DNA of 25,645 nt from DATCYX01 sp037444705. GTDB taxonomy: Bacteria > Chloroflexota > Anaerolineae > Anaerolineales > UBA4823. The notes beneath the pieces were generated by a model that was not told where the DNA came from, searched no databases, and saw only the letters and a program-made list of their open reading frames with translations. Of the stretch, positions 14,192 through 22,412 are shown in pieces (position 1 is the first letter of the stretch; every line of letters starts with the position of its first letter). Where the stretch lies: the NCBI GenBank assembly GCA_037444705.1, contig JBBILY010000023.1:1-25645 (forward strand). Direction: 5' to 3'. A program made the translations under genes and the position numbers.

Positions 14192-14890
14192 ATGCAGGCA
14201 AGCACAGATACATGGTCGGAACTGGAGGCTCAAATCACCGCCTGTCGTCGCTGTCCGCGCCTGGTCGCATGGCGTGAAAAGACAGCCCAAGAGCGGCGCC
14301 GCGCTTATCGCCAGGGGGAGTCTTGGGGACGGCCGGTGCCGGGTTTTGGGGATAGGCGGGCGCGGGTTTTAGTGGTGGGCCTAGCGCCCGGGGCGCATGG
14401 CGCTAATCGCACCGGGCGGATGTTCACTGGCGATGCCTCTGGAGATTTTCTGTATGGGGCATTATACCGGGCGGGGTTTTGTAATCAGCCTTACTCGCGA
14501 AGCATAGAGGATGGGTTGATGGTGAAGGATTTATTCATTTCAGCCGTCTGCCGTTGTGCGCCCCCGGCGAATAAACCCACACCGGCTGAAATTCAGAATT
14601 GTCTCCCTTATCTGGGACGAGAATACAGGTTACTGGAGAGCCTACAGGGGATTGTGACTTTAGGGCAGATCGCTTTTGACCAGACTCTGCGCTTGCTGCG
14701 CCAGATGGGGCACGCGGTAGCGCCTCTCGAATTTGCGCATGGGGCGTTTTACACCTTGGAGGCAGGGCTTCCCTGGATTCTGGCTTCGTACCACCCCAGC
14801 CGCCAGAATACGCAAACAGGGCGTTTAACCCAGGCCATGTTTGATGAAATTTGGGTGAAGGTAGGGCAATTGTTAGAATTGAATTCTTGA
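14192..14890 (+). CDS. Uracil-DNA glycosylase, family 5 (UDGb-like), iron-sulfur
   Basis: 232 residues. It removes uracil (and in relatives other deaminated bases) from DNA. Motif 1 is 'GLAPGAHGANRTGRMFTGD' (63-81), the family 5 form, in which the polar catalytic residue of other families is replaced. The later 'SYHPSRQNTQTGRLT' is the H-P-S motif that inserts into the helix. Cysteines in 'CRRC' (18, 21), 'VCRC' (120, 122) and 'NCLPY' (137) can supply the four iron-sulfur ligands. The ATG is the only in-frame start near the AGGAGG at 14171-14176, although spacing is long (15 nt). It lies 24 bp after queA, and 29 bp separate it from the converging cyclase gene. Family 4 is less likely given the HGGN/HGAN-type motif. 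Confidence 0.88.
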   Translation: MQASTDTWSELEAQITACRRCPRLVAWREKTAQERRRAYRQGESWGRPVPGFGDRRARVLVVGLAPGAHGANRTGRMFTGDASGDFLYGALYRAGFCNQPYSRSIEDGLMVKDLFISAVCRCAPPANKPTPAEIQNCLPYLGREYRLLESLQGIVTLGQIAFDQTLRLLRQMGHAVAPLEFAHGAFYTLEAGLPWILASYHPSRQNTQTGRLTQAMFDEIWVKVGQLLELNS

Positions 14891-14919
14891 GACAGGATTA
14901 GAACGAAGCCTCTCCCACC

Positions 14920-16563
14920 CTAGCCGTAGGACACCCGATTGCCGCCGTTGCGCTTTGCCTGGTACATGGCTGAATCGGCGCGGGTGATCAACACCTCCAG
15001 GTCGGGTGTGGCGGAGGTAGCTCGCGCCACTCCCATGCTGACGCTGACATTGATTGGGCCTTCATCGGTCATGATGGGGCGATCCCCGATGCATTTATGC
15101 ACGCGTTCAGCAACATGGCTGGCAGTAAACATGTCGGTTTCGGGGAGCAGGATGGTGAATTCATCCCCGCCCAGGCGCCCCAGGATGTCAATGCGCCGCA
15201 GGTTATCGCTACAGCGTTTGGCGACCACTTGAAGCACCACATCGCCGATGGCGTGGCCATAGACATCGTTGATGTATTTAAAGTTATCAATGTCCATCAT
15301 CACCGCTACCAGGGGGCGCTTATAACGGCGGGCGCGTTCCACTTCGCGCTGACCCAACTCGAACAAGCCACGGCGGTTGTACAGGCCAGTGAGGGCATCG
15401 GTGATGGCCAGTTTTTGCACCTCTGCATGCAGGCGAGCATTGTGAATGGCGGCTGTGGCAGTGGCTGCAAAGGATACTAACAGCCTGAGGTCGCTTTCGT
15501 TAAAGGCCATGGGTTGGGTGGCTTCCAGAGAGATGGCTCCCAATACCTGCCCTTTCAAGATCAAGGGGGCGACGATGGCGGCATGGACATCCTTCAATTC
15601 GGGAAGAGAGGCAGCCAGGTTGGCTGGATCCGCGTGCAGGTCGGGAATAAGCAGCGGCGCCCGCTCGCGCACCGAACGGGCGACAAAGCCGACTGCGGTG
15701 GGCATGCGAATGCGGCGAATGCGAGGGTCGGTGTAGCCGACGCTGGCGCGCATCTCCAACTGTCCGGTGTCCTGGGCGATGAGATGAATGGTGCCCTTAT
15801 TGGCGGCTGGAATAGCGCTGATAGCCGCGTCTAAAATTTGGCTCAGTAGCGCCTCCGAATCCAGGGTGGTCAGGAGGGCAGCTGTAGCGGCGTGCAAGGC
15901 GCTCAATTCGCGATTGTGCTGTTTGATCGCCATCTCAGCCGTTTTGTGGTCAGTAATGTCATGCCCAACGGCTTGTATCTCAAGCAGCGTGCCCAAATCG
16001 TTGAAGGTCCCCAGGCAGGTCCACTGCAGCCAGTGAGTATCCCCGGCAGGGGATTGATATGAATATTCCACCTTGAGGCTTGAGTTGAACGGGGTCAGGG
16101 AGGCAATTGCGCTTTGCAGGCGCGGCCAGATATCTGCCGGGAGGTATTCGGAGAGGTAGAGTCCAGGTGCCAGTTCGCCGAAGTCAACGAAATAGCGGCG
16201 GAAGGCTTCATTATAAAAAGTCAGTGCACCATCGGGGGTAAAACGGCAGATTAACTCGGTCTGGCTTTCGACGATTGCCCGATAGCGCGCCTCACTGGCT
16301 TCCAAACTGCGCTGCGATTGCTCCAGGGCGAGGAGCGCCCGATTAATCTTAAGGCGCAGGTCTTCATCAACCCAATACTCTGATTTCTCTCTGGGTTGGT
16401 TTGATTGCAAGCTTTCCAGGACAGAAAGCAATCCGCTACACGCTTCCAGGATGATTTGACCCAGTTTTTGAGGATCATTGACTTCAGGATCTCTCAATCG
16501 GTTTTCAAGATCATAAACCTGGGTGCGTAAAAACCCTACTTCTGGCAATAATTCTTTCTCCAC
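14920..16563 (-). CDS. PAS-GAF-GGDEF diguanylate cyclase
   Basis: 547 residues, GTG start behind GGAGGGT. Order: an N-terminal helical region (1-85, no membrane segment), a PAS domain with PAC tail (about 88-212; 'YRAIVESQTELICRFTPDG', 'EIQAVGHDITDHKTAE'), a GAF domain (about 225-378; 'AVGFVARSVRERAPLLIPD', 'APLILKGQVLGAISLEA'), and GGDEF (385-547). The catalytic motif is GGDEF at 465-469, with metal-binding Asp in 'MMDIDNFKYINDVYGH'. An RxxD inhibitory site, RRID (456-459), lies five residues before GGDEF, so product feedback is predicted. It probably makes cyclic di-GMP in response to a cytosolic signal. No EAL or PilZ partner is nearby. Ligands of the PAS and GAF domains are unknown. Confidence 0.92.
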   Translation of the reverse strand: MEKELLPEVGFLRTQVYDLENRLRDPEVNDPQKLGQIILEACSGLLSVLESLQSNQPREKSEYWVDEDLRLKINRALLALEQSQRSLEASEARYRAIVESQTELICRFTPDGALTFYNEAFRRYFVDFGELAPGLYLSEYLPADIWPRLQSAIASLTPFNSSLKVEYSYQSPAGDTHWLQWTCLGTFNDLGTLLEIQAVGHDITDHKTAEMAIKQHNRELSALHAATAALLTTLDSEALLSQILDAAISAIPAANKGTIHLIAQDTGQLEMRASVGYTDPRIRRIRMPTAVGFVARSVRERAPLLIPDLHADPANLAASLPELKDVHAAIVAPLILKGQVLGAISLEATQPMAFNESDLRLLVSFAATATAAIHNARLHAEVQKLAITDALTGLYNRRGLFELGQREVERARRYKRPLVAVMMDIDNFKYINDVYGHAIGDVVLQVVAKRCSDNLRRIDILGRLGGDEFTILLPETDMFTASHVAERVHKCIGDRPIMTDEGPINVSVSMGVARATSATPDLEVLITRADSAMYQAKRNGGNRVSYG

Positions 16564-16598
16564 ACACCCTCCGCCGTATATCAGAGCGTTTTGATAAG

Positions 16599-16625
16599 AT
16601 TATAATAAAAATTTGCCAGATTCAA
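16599..16625 (-). promoter_or_regulatory. Candidate promoter of the diguanylate cyclase gene
   Basis: On the minus strand, a consensus TATAAT (16604-16599) lies 36 bp before the GTG start. TTGAAT (16625-16620) is the best -35 but with only 15 bp spacing, so the -10 is the stronger part. The surrounding 16564-16664 gap is AT-rich and holds nothing else recognisable. Confidence 0.5.
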
Positions 16626-16664
16626 TCACCCATTTTTCTTATTGCAAGGAAATCATCAGGGTGG

Positions 16665-17609
16665 TTAAGAACTCGAGGGCCTCTCCACCTCATAACAGGG
16701 GCTCAAAGAGCAGTCCTCACATTCAATAAATTCAAATTCCAGGGTTGAATGGGTGATATTGAAGGTTGTCGCCAGGCGTTTTTTGATGGCTTCTTTTATC
16801 GCGGGGATGCTAATTGAGTCGCTCTGAGCGATGACGATGTGGGCCTCAAGGTTTGTCTGAGCATCGTCTAATTGCCAGAGGTGGACATGGTGAACATCCT
16901 GGACATTCTTGATTGTTCTGATGGCGGCGATGATCTGATCCAGATCAAAGCCTTCTGGCACCCCTTGCATCAGGATATTGACGGTTTGTTTGAGGAGGTA
17001 GAAGGTGTGGATGAGGATGTAGACGGCGATGGCCAGGGTCAGGAGGGTATCAGCCAGGTAGAGATGATAACGGATGATGAGAACACTCCCAAGGATGACC
17101 CCAATCGAGGAGATGGCGTCGCTCAGGATATGCACGAAGGCGCTGCGGAAGTTGAGGTTCTCTTTGGACTGGCGAAAGAGAAGGGCTGCGGTGGCCAGGT
17201 TTGCCAGCAGGCCAATGATGGCCACAAAAAACATCACCCGCCCCTGGATCGGTTGCGGTTGAAAGTAGCGCTCAAAGGCCTCTTTGATTAGATAAAAAGC
17301 AACCCCGATCAACGCCACCAGATTGATGAGGGCAGCGATGATCTGCGCTCGGCGATAGCCGTAAGTGTTGCGGCGATCGGGTTCACGTTGGGATAGGCGG
17401 TAGGCGATCAGGCTGATCCCCAGGGAGGCGGTGTCGATGAAATTGTGCAGGGCGTCTGATAGCAGGGCGAGGCTGCCTGAAATCAAACCCCCAATCACTT
17501 CAGCCAGGGTGATGCTCAGGTTGAGCAGAATGGAGAAGACGAGGCGGGCAGAGTCTTCGTTCTCTCTAGCATGGAATAGGTTGAGGGTGCGTTGATGGAC
17601 GTGTGACAT
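16665..17609 (-). CDS. Cation diffusion facilitator (CDF) family metal efflux transporter
   Basis: 314 residues from the chosen start. Six membrane segments are followed by a cytoplasmic C-terminal domain (about 215-300). Metal-site motifs typical of CzcD/ZitB-like zinc exporters are visible: 'ALLSDALHNFIDTASLG' in TM2 (D and H..D pattern) and 'FVHILSDAISSIGVILGS' in TM5. The C-terminal domain reads 'VQDVHHVHLWQLDDAQTNLEAHIVI'. The last residues 'FIECEDCSLSPCYE' carry three cysteines and could bind metal. Zn is the likely substrate, with Cd/Co possible. An upstream Met at 17645 overlaps the -10 box, so the Met at 17609 is preferred, although it lacks a clear ribosome site. It is divergent from the nucleoside phosphorylase. 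Confidence 0.9.
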   Translation of the reverse strand: MSHVHQRTLNLFHARENEDSARLVFSILLNLSITLAEVIGGLISGSLALLSDALHNFIDTASLGISLIAYRLSQREPDRRNTYGYRRAQIIAALINLVALIGVAFYLIKEAFERYFQPQPIQGRVMFFVAIIGLLANLATAALLFRQSKENLNFRSAFVHILSDAISSIGVILGSVLIIRYHLYLADTLLTLAIAVYILIHTFYLLKQTVNILMQGVPEGFDLDQIIAAIRTIKNVQDVHHVHLWQLDDAQTNLEAHIVIAQSDSISIPAIKEAIKKRLATTFNITHSTLEFEFIECEDCSLSPCYEVERPSSS

Positions 17610-17633
17610 AAGGTTTGCGCCAGGGTTGCTTGG

Positions 17634-17641
17634 ATTATAAT
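17634..17641. promoter_or_regulatory. Palindromic -10 element shared by divergent CDF and nucleoside phosphorylase genes
   Basis: ATTATAAT reads TATAAT on the plus strand (17636-17641) and on the minus strand (17639-17634). Starts at about 17648 (plus) and 17627 (minus) would serve the genes at 17682 and 17609 with leaders of about 34 and 18 nt. The -35 regions are weak on both sides. Confidence 0.55.
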
Positions 17642-17681
17642 GCAAGTCGAAACAAAATTGAAAAATCCATGGGAGAAGATC

Positions 17682-18986
17682 ATGCGCGCAGTAGATATCA
17701 TCGCTAAAAAAAGGGATGGGCAGGAATTAACCCGAGAGGAGATTGAATTCTTTATCCAGGGCTATACGCGTGGAGAGATCCCTGATTATCAAGCCGCGGC
17801 GTGGGCAATGGCGGTGTTGCTGCGGGGCATGACCCCGCGTGAGACCGCAGATTTGACTCTGGCAATGGCTTACTCTGGCAAAGTCTTAGACCTGTCACAA
17901 ATTGTGCCCCTGGCTGTGGATAAGCACTCGACTGGCGGCGTGGGGGACAAGACGACCTTAGTGGTGGAACCAGTGGTGGCGGCGTGTGGATTGCCCGTAG
18001 GAAAGATGTCTGGCCATGGCCTGGGTTTTAGCGGGGGCACGCTGGACAAGATGGAATCCATCCCGGGCTTCCGCACGGATCTGAGCACGCGTGAATTCCT
18101 GGAACAATTGCGCACTGTGGGGCTGGTGCTCAGCGGTCAAAGTGCCGACCTGGCGCCCGCGGATGGCAAACTTTATGCCCTGCGCGATGTGACGGCCACT
18201 GTGCCCTCAATCCCTCTGATCGCCTCATCGGTGATGAGTAAAAAAATCGCCGCCGGGGCTCAGGCAATCGTGCTGGATGTCAAGGTCGGGTTGGGGGCGT
18301 TTATGGAGACGCTGGAGCGGGGGCGAGAATTGGCAGAACTGATGGTCTCGATTGCCAAAATGGCAGGCCGCAAAGCGGTGGCGCTCTTGTCCGACATGAA
18401 TCAGCCTCTGGGAAATGCGGTGGGGAATGCGCTGGAGTTAAAAGAAGCCATTCAAACTCTGAGGGGAAACGGTCCGCAAGACTTTCGCCAGCACTGCCTG
18501 GTGGTGGCAGGGCATATGCTGGCTTTGGGTGGGCTGGCCCCAGATGAGGTGGCCGGCAGCCAGATGGCGCAACAATATTTAGAGAATGGCAAAGGCTGGG
18601 AAAAATTCAAACAGTTAGTGATTGCGCAGGGGGGTGATGTTTCTTATGTGGAGCACTCGCAGCGTCTGCCGCAGGCCAGGTTGGTGGAGGTGGTGCCAGC
18701 GCCGCGATCAGGCTATCTAAGTCAGATTCATGCCCGTCAGGTGGGCGAAGCGGCTGTGTTACTCGGCGCCGGACGAGCCAAGAAGGGTGATCCAATTGAT
18801 CATGCAGTGGGGGTTATCATCCACCACAAGGTGGGAGACTGGGTGGAGGCAGGGCAACCCCTCTTCACCCTGCATGCCAATCATGAGGCCCTGCTGCAAG
18901 AAGCACGGCAGCGCCTCCTGGCGGCGCATGGCTGGAGTGAGACGCCTGTATCCCCTTTACCCCTGTTCTATGGAGTAGTGCGCTAG
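17682..18986 (+). CDS. deoA: Pyrimidine-nucleoside / thymidine phosphorylase
   Basis: 434 residues. It cleaves thymidine, deoxyuridine or uridine with phosphate to base and (deoxy)ribose-1-phosphate. Family signatures are 'DKHSTGGVGDKTTLVVEPVVAACG' (phosphate loop), 'MSGHGLGFSGGTLDKMESIPGF', 'LALRDVTATVPSIPLIASSVMSKKIAAGA' as 'LYALRDVTATV' plus 'SVMSKKIAAG', and a C-terminal domain with 'GVIIHHKVGDWVEAGQPLFTLHA'. Start 17682 fits the family N-terminus (MRAVDIIAKKRDGQELT) and has GGGAGAAG ahead of it. The frame is open back to 17640, through the promoter. It may be called pdp, since pyrimidine-nucleoside specificity is common in Gram-positive-like enzymes. It ends 6 bp from the converging panE-like gene. 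Confidence 0.92.
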   Translation: MRAVDIIAKKRDGQELTREEIEFFIQGYTRGEIPDYQAAAWAMAVLLRGMTPRETADLTLAMAYSGKVLDLSQIVPLAVDKHSTGGVGDKTTLVVEPVVAACGLPVGKMSGHGLGFSGGTLDKMESIPGFRTDLSTREFLEQLRTVGLVLSGQSADLAPADGKLYALRDVTATVPSIPLIASSVMSKKIAAGAQAIVLDVKVGLGAFMETLERGRELAELMVSIAKMAGRKAVALLSDMNQPLGNAVGNALELKEAIQTLRGNGPQDFRQHCLVVAGHMLALGGLAPDEVAGSQMAQQYLENGKGWEKFKQLVIAQGGDVSYVEHSQRLPQARLVEVVPAPRSGYLSQIHARQVGEAAVLLGAGRAKKGDPIDHAVGVIIHHKVGDWVEAGQPLFTLHANHEALLQEARQRLLAAHGWSETPVSPLPLFYGVVR

Positions 18987-18992
18987 CAAAAA

Positions 18993-20081
18993 TTATTTAT
19001 ATGTTTCCAGTTTCTGCAATAGTTTCTCGGGTTGGCGGGCATAAGTTTCCAGGGGTAACCTGCCCTCCACCAGAGCCAGCAAGGTTTCATTAAGCATCCG
19101 ATTGACCGGAGTGGGGATGCCCAGGCGTTGCCCAAAGCGCACGACAGCCCCGTTCAGGGCATCCACTTCGCTTTGCCCGCGCCCGCTGTGCAAGTCAATA
19201 TGGAAAGAGGGCATTTTACTGCCTCGCCCCTTACCCACAGCCCGCTGGAGCAGAGGGCGAGACAAGGTTGGAGGTAAACGGGTGGCTAAAGCCAGCAGGC
19301 GTACGGGTGTCCCTGGTAAATCCACCACCTGGATGCCCTGGGCAGACATGACCCGCAAGGTCTCTCGCAGTTGTTCCATTTCCAGGCGGCACAAGCCTGG
19401 GTGGCTAAAGATCTCCCCAGGGGTCATGTCTAGGATGGCCGACGAGGCGTTGGCAAGCAGGTTGGTGAGCAGTTTCGACCATTTCATGGCCGCCGCATCG
19501 GGAAAGAGTTGGGCGTTCAACCCCGCTGCCTGGAAGGCTGCCACCAGGCGGCCGGAGAGGGGGTGGTTACTCGCCACACCCACACCCCTGAGACGCTCTA
19601 ACACCGCATCACCCGGGGCCCGGCGACGGACGGCGCTGGTGACTGTGGCGGCGATGACTTTGTCGCTGCCCAGGGCTTCAGCCAGAATGCCTTCATTCTC
19701 CACGCCATTTTGCAAGCAGAGAATTGGAGGCAGGCTCAAGCGATATGGCATTAACTCTTGCAGCGCGGGGCGGGTGTCAAAAGATTTCAGGGCAAAAATG
19801 GCTACATCAAATTGTCCCAGGTCAGGGATTTGATCGAGCGCAGCACACACCCTGATCCCCGCAGGCTGGGGCCGAACTGCCTCTGGGCTTATGGCTGGGA
19901 TGACGAAGGCCTGCTGGGCAATTTCCAGGCGTAAGCCGCGGCGGCGGATCTCCTGGGCAGTTTCGGGGCGCTCGATAAAGGTGACGGCATGGCCATGGAG
20001 CGCCAGGCTGCCGCCGATGTACGTGCCCAGGGCGCCAGCGCCAAAGACCAGGAGGCGTAAAGATGAGGGGGGAGGGTTCAT
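18993..20081 (-). CDS. panE: 2-dehydropantoate 2-reductase family (ketopantoate reductase-like)
   Basis: 362 residues. The family reduces ketopantoate to pantoate with NADPH, for coenzyme A synthesis. Visible are the Rossmann motif 'VFGAGALGTYIGGSLA', 'FALKSFDTRPAL' with a conserved lysine, 'LCLQNGVENEGILAEALG' with the active-site Asn, 'AAAMKWSKLLTNLLANASSAI' with the catalytic lysine, and the C-terminal 'GRGQSEVDALNGAVVRFGQRLGIPTPVN'. It is somewhat longer than E. coli PanE (about 300), the extra length lying around residues 250-290. It is co-directional with lysA, 3 bp after the lysA stop. Without panB or panC nearby, a related ketoacid substrate cannot be excluded. Confidence 0.85.
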   Translation of the reverse strand: MNPPPSSLRLLVFGAGALGTYIGGSLALHGHAVTFIERPETAQEIRRRGLRLEIAQQAFVIPAISPEAVRPQPAGIRVCAALDQIPDLGQFDVAIFALKSFDTRPALQELMPYRLSLPPILCLQNGVENEGILAEALGSDKVIAATVTSAVRRRAPGDAVLERLRGVGVASNHPLSGRLVAAFQAAGLNAQLFPDAAAMKWSKLLTNLLANASSAILDMTPGEIFSHPGLCRLEMEQLRETLRVMSAQGIQVVDLPGTPVRLLALATRLPPTLSRPLLQRAVGKGRGSKMPSFHIDLHSGRGQSEVDALNGAVVRFGQRLGIPTPVNRMLNETLLALVEGRLPLETYARQPEKLLQKLETYK

Positions 20082-20084
20082 AAA

Positions 20085-21431
20085 TCATCCATAAAGGGCG
20101 AAATCGCGCCCGATCAAATCCTCGGGCGTTTCACGACGTTGAATGAGGTGAGCCCGGCCGTTGTGCAACCACAGCACTGCAGGACGGAAGGCGCCGTTAT
20201 AGTTACTGCCCATGCTGAGTTGATAAGCGCCGCTGACCGGGATGGCGATCAATTCGCCGGGTTGTACGTCGGGCATGAGCAGGTTTTCGATGAGCACATC
20301 GCCGCTTTCGCAATAAGGGCCACCCAACCAGGCAGAATCCAGGGGAGGGCGATCAGGCTGCAAGACCGGTAATGCGGTATAACGTGCCTGATACAAGGCA
20401 GGGCGAGGGTTATCTGCCAGACCGCCGTCCAGGAGCAGCCAGCGTCGGTTTTGAGTGTACTTTACCGCACCCAGGCGATACAGAGCTACCCCGGCGCGGG
20501 CCACCAGGGAGCGTCCTGGTTCAAGTTGCAAACGTGGTAGGGGGAGGTTACGTCGCTCGCAGGCGCTGACCAGCGCCTGAGATACGAACTGGACATAGTG
20601 TTCAATGGAAGGGTGAGGCAGGTCGTCTTCGTGGTAGGCCACCCCCCAACCACCGCCTGGACAGAAAGTCTGAGGTAACCACGAGTAAGATCTGCGCATA
20701 GCCTGGACGAAATCCATAGCTTCTTCTATGGCCAGGCGTAAGGGCGAAGGATCATGGAAGTTGGAGCCGAGATGAAAATGCAGTCCGTTGAGAGGCAGGT
20801 TGTGCTCACGGCAGAAGCGCACCGCATGGGCGGCTTCCTCGAAACTCAAGCCAAATTTGCTCTCCTCCTGGCCAGTTTGCAGGTAGGCATGGGTGCTGAG
20901 GCGTTGGCCTGGTCGCAAACGTAACCACAGGCTGGGAAAGTAAGCGCTGACCTGATGAGATAGAAGGGCGAGGCGCGCCAATTCTTCCATGTTATCTATC
21001 ACGATAACCCCCCCAAATTTAACTGCACGCAGTAAGGCTGGTTGATCTTTATTGACTCCGTGGATGAGGATGCGCTCGCGCCTTACCCCCGCTGCCAAAG
21101 CGATATAAAGTTCGCCGCTGGGGCTGCAATCCAACATGAGGGCGTGCCTGTTCACCCATTGCGCCATAGCAACGCACAGAAAAGCCTTTGCGGCATAGGT
21201 CAGTCCGCTTTCGCCCGGATAGTAATGGTGGAGGGCATATTGATAGGCTTCCAGGGCTGCCTCCAGGGTCGCCTGGTCGTAGACATAAAGGGGCGTGCCA
21301 AACTGCTCAGCCAATTCGACCAGGTCGCAACCGCCTATGGTGAGGCAGGGGCGCTCCAGGCGTTTTTCTACCCGGGTGGTGATGGGGAAGAGAGGCAGGC
21401 GAGACTGCAATAGGGAAGGCTGCATAGGCAT
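20085..21431 (-). CDS. lysA: Diaminopimelate decarboxylase
   Basis: 448 residues, fold-type III PLP enzyme that decarboxylates meso-diaminopimelate to lysine. Seen are 'YAAKAF' with PLP Lys82, 'LDCSPSGELYIAL', 'LHFHLGSNFHD', 'FCPGGGWGVAYHE', 'LEPGRSLVARAGVALYRLGAVK', 'GPYCESGDVLIEN' with the catalytic Cys loop, and 'SGAYQLSMGSNYNGAFRP'. The N-terminus extends about 25 residues before the conserved 'LTIGGCDLVELAEQFGTPLYVYD'. Either Met1 (21431) or Met3 (21425) could be the start, and no good ribosome site is present. It follows fmt by 9 bp and precedes the reductase, forming a three-gene operon. The C-P-S-x-G-E variant of the usual V-x-S-x-G-E is slightly unusual. Confidence 0.93.
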   Translation of the reverse strand: MPMQPSLLQSRLPLFPITTRVEKRLERPCLTIGGCDLVELAEQFGTPLYVYDQATLEAALEAYQYALHHYYPGESGLTYAAKAFLCVAMAQWVNRHALMLDCSPSGELYIALAAGVRRERILIHGVNKDQPALLRAVKFGGVIVIDNMEELARLALLSHQVSAYFPSLWLRLRPGQRLSTHAYLQTGQEESKFGLSFEEAAHAVRFCREHNLPLNGLHFHLGSNFHDPSPLRLAIEEAMDFVQAMRRSYSWLPQTFCPGGGWGVAYHEDDLPHPSIEHYVQFVSQALVSACERRNLPLPRLQLEPGRSLVARAGVALYRLGAVKYTQNRRWLLLDGGLADNPRPALYQARYTALPVLQPDRPPLDSAWLGGPYCESGDVLIENLLMPDVQPGELIAIPVSGAYQLSMGSNYNGAFRPAVLWLHNGRAHLIQRRETPEDLIGRDFALYG

Positions 21432-21440
21432 TGAGATAGA

Positions 21441-22358
21441 TTATTCTGTCTTCCAATCCCTGGCGCCGTGCAGGAAGTCGCTGCCAGCCATGGTCTTCTT
21501 GCCCGCGGGTTGCACTTCGTCTAATACCAGCAAGCCTTGGGAACAGCCGATTGCGGGCAGGTTTTGGTAGATGGTTCTCTGGCCGGGGATGGATTGCGCC
21601 TCTTCGATGGCGCGGGCACGGTGGATTTTGAGGGTTTGGCCTCGCCAGAGCATATAAGCCCCCGGCCAGGGGTTAAAGGCGCGCACCCGCCGCTCAAGTT
21701 CGCTGGCGCTCAAAGAGAAGTCCAGCAGCCCATCCTCTTTCTTCAGGAGAGGAGCGTAGGTAGCCAGGCGCTCATCCTGGGGTTGCGGTTGCAGGTTCCC
21801 CGCAAAGTATAATGGAAGAGTTTCCAGGAGTAATTCTGCGCCGAGTTGGGCCAGGCGCTGGTTTAACACGCCAGCGGTATCCTCGGCCAGGATGGGGATG
21901 GCGCGCTGGCTCAGGATCGGACCGGTATCCAGACCGGCGTCCATGAGCATGATGGTGACCCCGGTGTGGGTATCTCCATGCAGGATTGCAGCCTGTATGG
22001 GAGCAGCACCCCGCCAGCGAGGTAACAATGAGGCGTGGACGTTGATGCAGCCGAAGCGCGGCAGTGCCAGCACTTCAGGGCGTAAGATTTGGCCAAATGC
22101 AGCGACGACAATCAGTTCCGGTTGCCATTCACGCAGTTGCTGCATGGCGGCTGGTTCCCGCAAACGTTCGGGTTGGATGACGGGGATGCCCGCCTCTTGA
22201 GCCAGGATTTTCACCGCTGGAGGCATCAACGCCCTTCCCCGCCCGGCGGGGCGATCGGGTTGGGTCACCACGCCGACGACAGTATAATGTGCTATCAAAG
22301 CCCGCAGCGTTGGCAGTGCAAATTCAGGCGAACCCATGAAGACGATCCGTTTGGTCAC
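21441..22358 (-). CDS. fmt: Methionyl-tRNA formyltransferase
   Basis: 305 residues from a GTG start. It formylates initiator Met-tRNA with 10-formyl-THF. Landmarks are 'IVFMGSPEFALPTL', 'TQPDRPAGRGRALMPP', 'FGQILRPEVLALPRFGCINVHASLLPRWRGAAPIQAAILHGD' (SLLP-x-RG-AAPI signature, catalytic Asn/His/Asp region), 'GVTIMLMDAGLDTGPIL', and a C-terminal OB-like domain ending 'LLVLDEVQPAGKKTMAGSDFLHG'. An ATG two codons upstream (22364) is normally chosen. However, TGC-TAGAAT (22374-22366) ends one base before it, so transcription would start at about the GTG at 22358, implying a leaderless mRNA. If the promoter is wrong, 22364 is the start. def is not adjacent in the window. Confidence 0.93.
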   Translation of the reverse strand: MTKRIVFMGSPEFALPTLRALIAHYTVVGVVTQPDRPAGRGRALMPPAVKILAQEAGIPVIQPERLREPAAMQQLREWQPELIVVAAFGQILRPEVLALPRFGCINVHASLLPRWRGAAPIQAAILHGDTHTGVTIMLMDAGLDTGPILSQRAIPILAEDTAGVLNQRLAQLGAELLLETLPLYFAGNLQPQPQDERLATYAPLLKKEDGLLDFSLSASELERRVRAFNPWPGAYMLWRGQTLKIHRARAIEEAQSIPGQRTIYQNLPAIGCSQGLLVLDEVQPAGKKTMAGSDFLHGARDWKTE

Positions 22359-22365
22359 GGGCATA

Positions 22366-22374
22366 ATTCTAGCA
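22366..22374 (-). promoter_or_regulatory. Extended -10 promoter of fmt operon
   Basis: TGC followed by TAGAAT on the minus strand (22374-22366) is an extended -10 match. The eighth base after it is the G of an in-frame GTG. No convincing -35 is present at 17 bp. Confidence 0.5.
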
Positions 22375-22396
22375 CAATTGGGCGATTATCCTGGTA

Positions 22397-22405
22397 TGGT
22401 AAAAT
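22397..22405 (+). promoter_or_regulatory. Extended -10 promoter of the SanA-like gene
   Basis: TGG followed by TAAAAT (22397-22405). The eighth base after it is the G of an in-frame GTG at 22413. It lies only 22 bp from the divergent fmt promoter and has the same architecture. Confidence 0.5.
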
Positions 22406-22412
22406 TCCTGCC

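Noticed and set aside
19102..19833. 243-codon open frame on the plus strand opposite the panE-like gene
   Set aside because: It is arginine/serine-rich with no recognisable domain and mirrors the strongly supported gene on the other strand; a shadow frame.
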